A model generated the notes under the pieces. The model saw nothing but the letters and a program-made list of their open reading frames with translations. It was not told the DNA's origin and did no database searches. From an uncultured Bacteroidales bacterium (GTDB taxonomy: Bacteria > Bacteroidota > Bacteroidia > Bacteroidales > UBA932): DNA of 34,512 bases. The DNA lies in assembly GCA_944322815.1 (NCBI GenBank), contig CALUQB010000030.1:1-34512 (forward strand), read 5' to 3'. Each line of letters opens with the position of its first letter. Within the stretch, counting starts at the first letter, position 1. Of the stretch, positions 16,688 through 24,878 are shown piece after piece. Both the position numbers and the translations under genes were made by a program.

Positions 16688-19600
16688 TTAGAATTTAATT
16701 TCAAGACCTGCAGAGAATGATCTCATGAGAGGGTAACGTCCTCCGTCAGCAGAATTAAGTTCAGGATCCCAGAGCTTGAAGTCCGAGAATGTAAGTACGT
16801 TGGATCCCCTGAGGAATATACGCGCACCTGAGACAAATGATCTGTCAGCCCATCTCTCAGGAATAGACCATCCGATTTCAATATTCTTAAGTCTCAGATA
16901 GCTCATGTTCTTCAGCCACCATGATGAAGCTACAGCGTTGTTTGTGTTCGGTCCGTAGGTCAGACGAGGATAGAACACATCCTGGCTCGGATTGTCCACT
17001 GTCCAGCGGTCCTGATAGTTGCTGAATACGTTGTAGTATCCGCCTGTATCGTAACCTGGGATGATATTTGAAGACATAAGCCTCCACATCCTTCCTGTTC
17101 CTTGGAAGAGGACACCGAAGTCGAAGCCTTTCCATGCAAGGTTCAACCCGAAACCATAGACAATCTCAGGGTCCACGGTACCCCCGATAGGTGACTGATC
17201 ATAAATATCGATCTTGCCATCGCCGTTCACATCCTTGTGTTTGATATCACCGGGACGGATATCATTATAGAGAGTATTCTTAGGGAGGTCCGGACTGAGA
17301 ATATATCTTCCACTTTCATCCTGGCCTATGAAATCCTCTTCAGTATAAAGCCCTTCATCGATGTATCCGAAGATCTGGCCTACAGGATGGCCTGTCTTTG
17401 CCCTGTTGGTACCTACTACTGATGCAGGCTCGTCCATCTCGACGATTTCATTGTGAGCATAGGTGAATGTACCCATAAAACCTACATAGAGACCATTATG
17501 AAACTGCTTTCTGAGATTGATGGTCACTTCAGCACCCTGATTCTTTACCTTACCGAAGTTCTGCCATGGTGACTTGATGAAACCTGCGGTAAGAGGAATG
17601 GAAGTACGTTCCATGAAGATGTTGTTTCTCCTTTCGTCGAATACATCGATGGACATGTCGAAGACTCCGTCGAAGAGACCGATCTCGAGACCGATATTGG
17701 CCTTGTTCACCTTCTCCCATGACAAGTCAGGCACACCGAAATCGCCTTCAGCCATACCGGTGATACCGTATCCGCCATCCATACCCCACTTGTACATATC
17801 TAGTGTATTATAGTCATCGGTGATGGTAGAAAGGTAGGCGAAACGACGGCCGCTAAGGGATGCATTACCTGTCTGACCGTAAGATGCACGAATCTTGAGG
17901 TTACTGAGTACTCGCTTGGCTGGCGCCATGAAAGGCTCTTCCGAGATCACCCAGCCGATAGCTCCTGAAGGGAAGAAACCGTAACGTTTGCCAGGAGCGA
18001 AGTTCTCGGAACCGTTGTATCCGAAGTTGAATTCTGCCACATACCTGTCATCGAATGTATAGGCAGCCCTACCTGCGATACCTTGATTTCTATAAGGGAG
18101 CTTGTCTCCGTTATCATAGTTGCTTCTCTGGGCGAGGAGCATACCTGACACGGCATGCTTGCCGGCGAATGTCCTGTCGTAGTTGACAGCAAATTCCAGA
18201 TACAATCTGCGGTTTCCATATGTACCGGATACCTCATGTCCGAGCGTATTGCTGCCGGTAGAAGTCCTGTTCAACACGAGAGTACCGTCCTCGTTTCTCT
18301 GACGGGTAGGTGTATAAAGATCCGGAGAAGTCGAACGTTTGACAGTACCTGAAGAGAAACGGTCAAAAGAGAATGTAGCCTTGGCCCTCAATCCCGGAGT
18401 AATAAACTTGAAATCCTGCTCCAGCGAGAAGAGAGTCTCTATCTTTGATTCACTGGTATTCTGGTAACCCATCTGTGTTGCCATAGCCCAAACGTTTCCT
18501 TCAGCTCCTGCAGGAATCTCTCCTGAAGAATAACGGACAGGATAATCGAAAGGAACTGTACGGAACGCACGGCTGAAAATAGTCTCGACACTCTGCGTAG
18601 TGGAGTTGCGGTCCTGAAGATATCCTCCGATGTTCACACGGAACTTGGTGGTCTTGGTGATGTTTATGTCCACATTCGAACGGACATTGTATCTCTGGAG
18701 CTTGATGGAAGGGTCCCATTCGCGGCCCGGGTCACGGGTGAGGATACCCTGCTCGTTGTAAAAGGCAGCCACCAGGGAATAAGTGAGGACATTGTTACCT
18801 CCGGAAACCTCAGCTGTCACACGCTGGTTTGATGCCCAGTCTTTAGTGATGGCATCTATCCAGTTTACATCAGGATAAAGGTCAGGGTCATATCCTGCAC
18901 GGGTTTTCGCAATACGATCCGTGTACATCGGAGTCATTCCGCAGTCCACACGGATGTCGTCGAGGAGCTGCATGTAGTCTGCCGCACCGATATAGTCAGG
19001 GAGCTTGACAGGCTGAGTACCGGCAAATTCGGCCTTTATAGTCACTCTCGGCTTTCCGATCTCACCGCGTTTGGTCTGGATCAGGATGACACCGTTCGCA
19101 CCGCGCACACCGTAAACCGCACTCGCTGCCGCATCCTTGAGGACTGAGAAAGAGGCGATTTCCTCAGGATCGATGTTGTCGATATCACGCTCGATACCGT
19201 CGACCAGCACGAGAGGGTCACGACCTGCATCCTGGAATGTGGAGATACCACGGATCCAGAATGTGGAGTTATCGTAGCCAGGCTCTCCTGAACGCTGTAC
19301 AGCCAGCACACCGGCCACCGTACCGGCGAGGTTGTTACTCAGGGAACGTGAAGTACCGACTTTCAGTTTCTCTGGCTCGATAGCCGCGATGGATGCGACC
19401 ACAGACTCTTTCTTCTGCTGTCCGTATGCCACTACCACTGCATCCTGGAGCTGTCCGATATCTTCAGCAAGTACCACATTCACCACTCTTCTGTTTCCGA
19501 CCTGGATCTCCTGGGAAATGAAGCCGATATAGCTGACTTCCAGGATGGCCCATCTGTCGGGCACTGTGAGAGAGTAGTTACCGTCGATGTCAGCGATGGC

Positions 19601-19819
19601 ATGTACATCATTGTTCCCTTTCAGGAGGATGGTAGCACCAGGAAGCGGGTCTCCGTTCTCGTCGGAGACGTTTCCTATGACATCGATGGCACTGTCCGAA
19701 TCAGGCGCCTGCTGTCGTCCGGCAGTGCCTGCGTATGCAGAAAAGGACAGCACGGCCATGAAGGCCAGTATCGCTGCGGCTTTCCTGCCAAACAAGCTTG
19801 AAATAGGGTTACATAACAT
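16688..19819 (-). CDS. susC: SusC/RagA-family TonB-dependent outer-membrane transporter
   Basis: From ATG at 19819 this is a 1043-residue protein with a cleavable leader (KAAAILAFMAVLSFSAYAG). A further in-frame ATG at 19891 would add 24 residues without signal character and would run through the operator, so I reject it. Domains in order: carboxypeptidase-regulatory-like beta sandwich (VIGNVSDENGDPLPGATILL, about 45-125), TonB plug (VVVAYGQQKKESVVASI through VYGVRGANGVILIQTKRG, about 125-260), then the 22-strand barrel ending in LEIKF. There is no STN domain, so it is not an ECF-signalling type. With SusD it imports oligosaccharides, powered by TonB/ExbB/ExbD such as those encoded divergently. 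The first gene of the PUL. Confidence 0.95.
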   Translation of the reverse strand: MLCNPISSLFGRKAAAILAFMAVLSFSAYAGTAGRQQAPDSDSAIDVIGNVSDENGDPLPGATILLKGNNDVHAIADIDGNYSLTVPDRWAILEVSYIGFISQEIQVGNRRVVNVVLAEDIGQLQDAVVVAYGQQKKESVVASIAAIEPEKLKVGTSRSLSNNLAGTVAGVLAVQRSGEPGYDNSTFWIRGISTFQDAGRDPLVLVDGIERDIDNIDPEEIASFSVLKDAAASAVYGVRGANGVILIQTKRGEIGKPRVTIKAEFAGTQPVKLPDYIGAADYMQLLDDIRVDCGMTPMYTDRIAKTRAGYDPDLYPDVNWIDAITKDWASNQRVTAEVSGGNNVLTYSLVAAFYNEQGILTRDPGREWDPSIKLQRYNVRSNVDINITKTTKFRVNIGGYLQDRNSTTQSVETIFSRAFRTVPFDYPVRYSSGEIPAGAEGNVWAMATQMGYQNTSESKIETLFSLEQDFKFITPGLRAKATFSFDRFSSGTVKRSTSPDLYTPTRQRNEDGTLVLNRTSTGSNTLGHEVSGTYGNRRLYLEFAVNYDRTFAGKHAVSGMLLAQRSNYDNGDKLPYRNQGIAGRAAYTFDDRYVAEFNFGYNGSENFAPGKRYGFFPSGAIGWVISEEPFMAPAKRVLSNLKIRASYGQTGNASLSGRRFAYLSTITDDYNTLDMYKWGMDGGYGITGMAEGDFGVPDLSWEKVNKANIGLEIGLFDGVFDMSIDVFDERRNNIFMERTSIPLTAGFIKSPWQNFGKVKNQGAEVTINLRKQFHNGLYVGFMGTFTYAHNEIVEMDEPASVVGTNRAKTGHPVGQIFGYIDEGLYTEEDFIGQDESGRYILSPDLPKNTLYNDIRPGDIKHKDVNGDGKIDIYDQSPIGGTVDPEIVYGFGLNLAWKGFDFGVLFQGTGRMWRLMSSNIIPGYDTGGYYNVFSNYQDRWTVDNPSQDVFYPRLTYGPNTNNAVASSWWLKNMSYLRLKNIEIGWSIPERWADRSFVSGARIFLRGSNVLTFSDFKLWDPELNSADGGRYPLMRSFSAGLEIKF

Positions 19820-19876
19820 AGTAATAGTATTAATTGAAGTTATTAATAATGCCGGCCTGTTCTGCATCCTGTTTAG

Positions 19877-19890
19877 TGTGTATATACACA
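19877..19890. promoter_or_regulatory. Perfect palindrome TGTGTATATACACA upstream of susC
   Basis: This fully symmetric 14-mer lies 57 bp upstream of the chosen susC start. It and the flanking ATTCA match the site at 2575-2588 upstream of the small ORF. It is likely an operator for a dimeric DNA-binding protein that is not encoded in the window. Confidence 0.6.
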
Positions 19891-20007
19891 TAATTCAATG
19901 CATTACACAACGGCAGACAGGGTGCGGAAAATTACAGTCATACATTAAATTGTTTATATTCAGTAATTTGTCTCAGTATTTCATTAACCATGTGTCAGCA
20001 ATTTTAA

Positions 20008-20030
20008 AAGTGTGTTCGCCCACAAAATTA
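20008..20030 (-). promoter_or_regulatory. Operator fused to TAATTTTG box, upstream of susC
   Basis: The minus strand reads TAATTTTG (20030-20023) then GTGGGCGAACACACTT. It agrees with 2650-2672 at 20 of 23 positions. Transcription from here would give a susC leader of roughly 190 nt containing the second palindrome. The TTTG -33 box is not evident, as in the other copy. Confidence 0.55.
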
Positions 20031-20237
20031 TATTTTTTTTGGATAAAAAACTAATTTATTTGGATTTTTGTCATCATGACTTAGCGTAAATTTCCGCCGA
20101 TAGCTTTCCCGGCCTCCTGGAATTCCTGCATATAAGGGACTGAGGAATTATAGCGGGCCGCCGACAGTGACAGAAGAAATTTGGGCCGGACTTCAGAAAA
20201 ATTTCACTCCAGATTACCGAATTGTGATTTGTTTGAT

Positions 20238-20245
20238 TACTTTTG
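20238..20245 (+). promoter_or_regulatory. Possible -7 box (TACTTTTG) for the ExbB-TonB operon
   Basis: TACTTTTG fits TAnnTTTG. No good TTTG lies at the usual -33 position, and the leader to exbB would be about 195 nt, so this call is tentative. Confidence 0.3.
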
Positions 20246-20447
20246 CAGTCTGGTTCTGTCAGACCCGCGGTCCGGACGCTGATGAAGATACGTCAGGAAG
20301 CGGCATCGGGAAATACCGGTGTCTGCCGGAAAAGCCGGCGGCGGGAACTGTAACGGGACAGAGAAAACAGAGAAAGAAGTATATTATCAATATTGTATAA
20401 ACAAAAAAAGATTGCCCGACAGAGGGCGGTCACGGACAATTCGGACT

Positions 20448-21176
20448 ATGCTGTTCAACATCTTACAAATCGCAGGAGAGGCAGGAACCTCTCTCGAAGC
20501 CGTTCCGCAGCAGGAAGTGGTAAGTTTTTCTTTACTGGAAATGGCTGCCAAGGGCGGCTGGCTGATGCTGGTGCTTCTCGCACTTTCCATCATCGCCATC
20601 TATGTATTCGGGAAAAAATGGTGGATGATACGCAAGGCTGGCATCGTGGAAAAGAATTTCATGAGAAACATCAACGAGCTGCTTCATGAAGGGAAAATGA
20701 AGTCAGCCCTGAACCTCTGCCGGAAATACGACACCCCTGTGGCACGTATCGTGGAAAAAGGGATAGGACGGATAGACAGGCCTTTGCAGGACATACAGGC
20801 CACCATGGAAAATACCGGAAATGTCGAAGTGGCGAATCTGGAGAAAGGGCTTCCGATGCTCGCAACCATAGCCGGAGGCGCCCCGATGATCGGATTCCTC
20901 GGTACTGTGATGGGTATGATCCAGGCTTTCTTCAACATGGCCAACGCAGGAAACAATATCGACATCACCCTGCTTTCCGGCGGTATATACACGGCCATGG
21001 TGACCACGGTAGGAGGTCTGATAGTCGGCATCCTGGCATATTTCGGATACAACTACCTAACTTCCAGGATATCAGATCTGGTATACCTTATGAACAGCAC
21101 CACGACCGATTTTCTGGACATGGTCCATGATGACATGAATCTCGAGAAGTTGTACGAATCGGATGTACAGTTGTAG
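20448..21176 (+). CDS. exbB: MotA/TolQ/ExbB-type proton channel
   Basis: From ATG at 20448 this is a 242-residue inner-membrane protein. Three membrane segments are visible: LMLVLLALSIIAIYVFGKKW (about 33-52), LPMLATIAGGAPMIGFLGTVMGMIQAF, and a third, ALLSGGIYTAM-type helix followed by TVGGLIVGILAYFGYNYL. The GFLGTVMGMIQAFF motif is diagnostic of the family. It forms the proton-driven stator with the ExbD-like product of the next gene (31-nt gap) to power TonB. An upstream in-frame ATG at 20319 would add 43 hydrophilic residues without family similarity and is rejected. ExbB versus TolQ cannot be settled by motif; the TonB gene two positions on favours ExbB. Confidence 0.9.
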   Translation: MLFNILQIAGEAGTSLEAVPQQEVVSFSLLEMAAKGGWLMLVLLALSIIAIYVFGKKWWMIRKAGIVEKNFMRNINELLHEGKMKSALNLCRKYDTPVARIVEKGIGRIDRPLQDIQATMENTGNVEVANLEKGLPMLATIAGGAPMIGFLGTVMGMIQAFFNMANAGNNIDITLLSGGIYTAMVTTVGGLIVGILAYFGYNYLTSRISDLVYLMNSTTTDFLDMVHDDMNLEKLYESDVQL

Positions 21177-21207
21177 CACGGCTTCCGGAACTGAAATCTG
21201 AAAGGAA

Positions 21208-21621
21208 ATGGCTATCAAGAGAAATACCAAGATATTGTCTGAATTCTCGATGTCGTCCATGACTGACATCGTGTTTCTGCTGCTTATCTTCTTTCTGGTG
21301 ACATCCACACTGGTGAATCCGAACGCGCTGAAACTTCTGCTGCCCAAGAGTACCGGACAGGTATCAGCCAAGGCTACTGTCAGCGTATCCATCAAGCATT
21401 ACCAGGATACGGATACTTACTCGTTCCATATCAACGGGGATCAGACTCCGGTAAGGTTCGACCAGATAGAGGGTGAACTGAATGAACTGCTCATGACTGA
21501 GGACGATCCGACTTTCTCGATTTATTCAGACGAGACCGTACCTATAGGGGAAGTGGTGAAAGTCATGAACATAGCTAAAAGAAACCATTACAAGGTCATC
21601 CTCGCCACTTCACCGGAATAG
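21208..21621 (+). CDS. exbD: ExbD/TolR-family biopolymer transport protein
   Basis: This is a 137-residue protein with one N-terminal membrane helix preceded by a basic start (AIKRNTK). The helix motif SSMTDIVFLLLIFFLV includes the conserved Asp needed for proton coupling. The periplasmic part keeps the LKLLLPKS and VKVMNIAKRNHYKVILAT pattern of ExbD. A good ribosome site (AAAGGAAATG) precedes the start. It lies between exbB and tonB with gaps of 31 and 3 nt, so the three are surely co-expressed. Confidence 0.92.
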   Translation: MAIKRNTKILSEFSMSSMTDIVFLLLIFFLVTSTLVNPNALKLLLPKSTGQVSAKATVSVSIKHYQDTDTYSFHINGDQTPVRFDQIEGELNELLMTEDDPTFSIYSDETVPIGEVVKVMNIAKRNHYKVILATSPE

Positions 21622-21624
21622 GAA

Positions 21625-22407
21625 ATGGCTAGTTACGAAAAGAAAGACAAGAGACAGGAGCGGGACTCCTCGCTGGCGGGAATCATTCTCACGGCAGTGC
21701 TGCATCTTGCCCTGTTTGCGATAGTGACTACAAGCGGGCTGAAATACCTGTATCCGCCTCCTCCGGAACAGAGCATGCTGGTGGAGTTCGTGGATACGGA
21801 ACCTGAAGAACCGCAGCAGATCACTTTCGGAACACAGCCGAGGGCCGCAGACGCTGATCCTGAGGAAAACATAAATCTCGTGCAGAAATCAGAGGCCCAG
21901 ATGGAGGGTACAGGGGCAAATGAGGCGCCTGAAGCCACGGTAGGAGACGATGGTGACGTGGAAGTGCCGGAACCTCCACGCAAACAGGAAATAAACCGCA
22001 GGGCACTGTTCCATGCAGCCAGGAACGAAACCGTCAAAGATACTCTGGCCCCACAGTCGGCTGAAAAGGTATCGGATGAACTCAAGGCCGGACATGCCAG
22101 AGGAAACACATTGTCGGGAAAGACTTCCGGAGAACCTAATGCGCGACTTAAAGGAAGAACCGTAGTAGGAAGACTCCCGAAACCGGCTTATGCGGTGCAG
22201 AACAGCGGGACTGTGGTAGTGGACATCCTGGTGGACAGGTATGGAAACGTCACCAGCGCAGTTCCAGGCGGTACGGGGACGACAGTCACGGACAAGACTC
22301 TGTGGGAAGCCGCCAGAAAGGCGGCATTGAACACCCAGTTCAATGTCAAGGCGGATGCCCCGCTGCAGCAGGCAGGGACCATTACGTATATTTTCAGATT
22401 ACAATAA
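21625..22407 (+). CDS. tonB: TonB-family energy transducer
   Basis: This 260-residue protein has a basic N-terminus, one membrane helix (GIILTAVLHLALFAIVTTSG, about 19-38) and a Pro/Glu-rich periplasmic linker (PPPPEQ, EPEEPQQ, EVPEPPRKQE). The C-terminal TonB domain is recognisable from GTVVVDILVDRYGNVTSAV to ITYIFRLQ. Family role: to contact the plug of TonB-dependent receptors such as the adjacent SusC and pass on proton-motive energy. It starts 3 nt after the exbD stop. The domain is of the short TonB type common in Bacteroidota; several TonBs per genome are usual, so pairing with this SusC is inference. Confidence 0.88.
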   Translation: MASYEKKDKRQERDSSLAGIILTAVLHLALFAIVTTSGLKYLYPPPPEQSMLVEFVDTEPEEPQQITFGTQPRAADADPEENINLVQKSEAQMEGTGANEAPEATVGDDGDVEVPEPPRKQEINRRALFHAARNETVKDTLAPQSAEKVSDELKAGHARGNTLSGKTSGEPNARLKGRTVVGRLPKPAYAVQNSGTVVVDILVDRYGNVTSAVPGGTGTTVTDKTLWEAARKAALNTQFNVKADAPLQQAGTITYIFRLQ

Positions 22408-22461
22408 ACCATTATTACATACAACACATTTTAAAATAAAATTGCCGGGAGGCACAAAGAA

Positions 22462-23919
22462 ATGGAACACAACGAAAAGAGCGGATTTGTCCGCAGGACA
22501 GAAGACCGTAGGGATTACGGCAGCAAAAATTATGGAAGCGAAGAAAAGACACCGAGACCTCGCAGGCCGAGGATATCCAGGTCGCAGGGCGGTGAAAAGC
22601 TTTTTTCTTCAAATGACGAAAGAAGATTCATACCGGCCGGAGAGCGCAGAAGCTTCGGGTCACACAAAGATCGCAGCTACGGGGACTCTTCGGAGAGACG
22701 CGGCTACGGCAGTTCAAGAAGCTACGGAGATTCTTCCGAAAGTCGCGGCTACGGCAGCTCACGCAGCTTCGGAGACTCCTCCGAAAGACGCGGCTACGGT
22801 AGCTCAAGAAGCTATGGAGACTCCTCCGAAAGGCGTGGCTACGGCAGCTCAAGAAGCTACGGGGACTCCTCCGAAAGACGTGGCTACGGCAGCTCCAGAA
22901 GCTACGGAGACTCTTCCGAAAGACGCGGTTACGGCAGCTCAAGAAGCTACGGAGACTCTTCAGAAAGACGCGGTTACGGAGAAGGAAGAAGATATCAGGC
23001 TGACGGGGAGAGAAAAACATACGGAAACAGGAAAAACTCTGCCCCTGCGCATAAACCTGGTGTCAGGAAACAGGCCAGACCTTTCGCCAAGGCACAGGAA
23101 ACAAACAACGCCGCCAACGGCATCAACAGAATGATCCGCAGGAAAATGGCTCAGGCTGAAGAAGCATATTCCGACTTCGATGCGGCACCGGTACCTGTTA
23201 AGGAGGAGATCAGGCTGAACAAGTTCATCGCGAACTCCGGCATCTGCTCCAGAAGGGAGGCTGACAATTTCATCCAGGCCGGAGTGGTAACGGTAAACGG
23301 CGAAGTGGTCACGGAACTCGGGACGAAGATAAATATCTTCAACGATGATGTCAGATTCAACGGCGAAAGGCTGAAAGGAGAAAAAAAGGTGTACATCGTG
23401 ATGAACAAGCCGAAAGGCTATGTCACCACCACCAGCGACCCTCACGCGGAGAAGACTGTGATGGAGCTTCTGAAAGGCTGCAAGTCCAGGGTATTCTCGG
23501 TAGGAAGGCTCGACAAGAACACCACAGGAGTGCTCATGTTCACCAATGACGGCGAGATGGCTGAAAAACTCACCCATCCTTCTTACAACAAGAAGAAAAT
23601 CTATCAGGTGACACTGAACTCGGACCTCTCGCAGGAAGACTACGAAAAGATTCTCGGCGGTGTGACACTGACTGACGGCGATATCGCTGCAGACGAACTC
23701 GAATTCATCGACGAAACCGACCACAGGAAACTGGGTATAGAAATACATTCCGGGAAAAACAGAATCGTAAGAAGGATATTCGAATCTCTGGGTTATGAGG
23801 TCAAGAGTCTCGACAGGGTGTACTTCGCGGGTCTCACGAAGAAAGGCCTGAAAAAGGGACAGTGGAGATATCTCACGGATGGAGAAGTGAATATCCTGAA
23901 AATAGGTTCTTACCAGTAG
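22462..23919 (+). CDS. rluB: RsuA/RluB-type rRNA pseudouridine synthase with repeat tail at N-terminus
   Basis: This is a 485-residue protein. Residues 1-245 are low complexity, with about seven copies of a 15-residue unit like SYGDSSERRGYGSSR (residues of about 72-173), followed by a basic linker. The S4 RNA-binding domain begins near 249 (IRLNKFIANSGICSRREADN). The catalytic domain has GRLDKNTTGVL with the essential Asp351, and IEIHSGKNRIVRRIFESLGY. It converts a uridine in ribosomal RNA to pseudouridine. RluB versus RsuA versus RluF specificity is not certain. Arg/Ser/Gly-rich tails on this enzyme are seen in other Bacteroidota and probably aid RNA binding. It ends 7 nt before era, so probably co-transcribed with it. 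Confidence 0.9.
   Translation: MEHNEKSGFVRRTEDRRDYGSKNYGSEEKTPRPRRPRISRSQGGEKLFSSNDERRFIPAGERRSFGSHKDRSYGDSSERRGYGSSRSYGDSSESRGYGSSRSFGDSSERRGYGSSRSYGDSSERRGYGSSRSYGDSSERRGYGSSRSYGDSSERRGYGSSRSYGDSSERRGYGEGRRYQADGERKTYGNRKNSAPAHKPGVRKQARPFAKAQETNNAANGINRMIRRKMAQAEEAYSDFDAAPVPVKEEIRLNKFIANSGICSRREADNFIQAGVVTVNGEVVTELGTKINIFNDDVRFNGERLKGEKKVYIVMNKPKGYVTTTSDPHAEKTVMELLKGCKSRVFSVGRLDKNTTGVLMFTNDGEMAEKLTHPSYNKKKIYQVTLNSDLSQEDYEKILGGVTLTDGDIAADELEFIDETDHRKLGIEIHSGKNRIVRRIFESLGYEVKSLDRVYFAGLTKKGLKKGQWRYLTDGEVNILKIGSYQ
22675..22980 (+). repeat. 45-bp in-frame tandem repeat in the pseudouridine synthase gene
   Basis: Units begin at 22675, 22720, 22765, 22810, 22855, 22900 and 22945, an exact 45-bp period. 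Most differences are synonymous (TAC/TAT, TCT/TCC, CGC/CGT/AGG), with rare substitutions (Tyr to Phe, Arg to Ser). The multiple-of-three period keeps several frames open and creates false ORFs on both strands. Confidence 0.95.
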
Positions 23920-23926
23920 CAGATAC

Positions 23927-24817
23927 ATGGAAAAACAGAAGAAACACCGCTCCGGCTTCGTGAACATCATCGGGAATCCGAATGTCGGGAAATCCACGCT
24001 GATGAATGCGCTGGTCGGAGAGAAACTGTCTATCGTCACGGCCAAAGCCCAGACGACCAGGCACAGGATCATGGGAATAGTGAACGGAGAAGACTACCAG
24101 ATAGTCTACTCCGACACTCCCGGTATCCTGAAGCCCAATTACAGGCTGCAGCAGAGCATGATGGATTTCGTGGACACGGCCATCGGCGATGCCGACATCA
24201 TCCTGTATGTGACCGATGTCGTGGAAAAAGGCGACAAGAACGCCGAATACATAGAGAAACTGCAGCATATAGAATGTCCTGTGATTCTGGTGATAAACAA
24301 GATAGACATCAGTACGCAGGAGAAGGTCCTGGAACTCATGCAGTGGTGGAAGGAACAGCTCCCGAAGGCCGTTATTTTTCCTGCATCGGCACAGGAGAAG
24401 TTCAACCTCGAGAATATTTTCGATGCCATAGTATCGAATCTGCCGGAGGCTCCGGCATGGTACGACAAGGACGTATTCACCGACAGGAACCTGAGATTCT
24501 TCGCATCGGAAATCATCCGCGAAAAGATATTCCTGTACTACAGCCAGGAGATACCTTACAGCTGCGAAGTGGTCATAGAAAGTTTCAGGGAAGGTGAAGA
24601 AAGATATGACATCAGCGCGGTGATATATGTCATGAGGGATTCCCAGAAAGGCATCATCATCGGCAAGGGAGGCCAGACCCTGAAAAAGGTAGGCACCAAG
24701 GCCAGAATAGACATGGAGGACTTTTTCCAAAAGAAAGTCTTCCTGAGCCTGTTCGTGAAAGTGGACCCTGACTGGAGGGAAAACAAGAAGGAACTGAGAA
24801 AATTCGGATACGAATAA
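23927..24817 (+). CDS. era: GTPase Era
   Basis: This is a 296-residue protein with the full Era layout: G1 GNPNVGKS near residues 16-23, a QTTRHRI switch I region, G3 DTPGI, G4 NKID, G5 SAQ. The C-terminal KH domain carries IIIGKGGQTLKKVGTKARIDME. It binds 16S rRNA and helps small-subunit maturation, at the membrane-cytosol interface. It starts 7 nt after the pseudouridine synthase, consistent with a ribosome-assembly pair. Length is usual for the family and all key motifs are intact. Confidence 0.97.
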   Translation: MEKQKKHRSGFVNIIGNPNVGKSTLMNALVGEKLSIVTAKAQTTRHRIMGIVNGEDYQIVYSDTPGILKPNYRLQQSMMDFVDTAIGDADIILYVTDVVEKGDKNAEYIEKLQHIECPVILVINKIDISTQEKVLELMQWWKEQLPKAVIFPASAQEKFNLENIFDAIVSNLPEAPAWYDKDVFTDRNLRFFASEIIREKIFLYYSQEIPYSCEVVIESFREGEERYDISAVIYVMRDSQKGIIIGKGGQTLKKVGTKARIDMEDFFQKKVFLSLFVKVDPDWRENKKELRKFGYE

Positions 24818-24845
24818 GGAGGGACATCCCCGGTCCCCGCGATGC

Positions 24846-24861
24846 GCGGCAACGCTGCCGC
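24846..24861. promoter_or_regulatory. GC-rich hairpin between era and parC
   Basis: GCGGCA (24846-24851), loop ACGC, TGCCGC (24856-24861). An alternative stem CCGCG-ATG-CGCGG overlaps its left arm. There is no T-run, so it may be a weak terminator, a processing site or a leader structure ahead of the parC ribosome site (AGGAAGAG). Confidence 0.4.
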
Positions 24862-24878
24862 AGAAAAGGAAGAGATAT

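Larger units (their letters stand above)
19820..20447. other. Divergent intergenic region between susC and exbB
   Basis: It carries two operator-like palindromes and a TAATTTTG box directed at susC, a possible TACTTTTG box directed at exbB, and a weak inverted repeat AATTCCT (20121-20127)/AGGAATT (20143-20149) inside GGCC-rich flanks. ORFs that reach into this region from exbB lack family similarity before MLFNILQ, so they are probably not translated. No RNA gene is recognised. Confidence 0.6.

Noticed and set aside
19820-19891. Longer SusC start at 19891
   Set aside because: The extra 24 residues lack signal character and would place coding sequence over the perfect palindrome at 19877-19890.
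20319-20447. Longer ExbB start at 20319
   Set aside because: Adds 43 hydrophilic residues not found in ExbB/TolQ; the start at 20448 fits the family.
22343-23134. 263-residue plus-strand ORF and long minus-strand ORFs over the pseudouridine synthase gene
   Set aside because: They are open only because the 45-bp repeat is a multiple of three; the enzyme frame has clear S4 and catalytic motifs.
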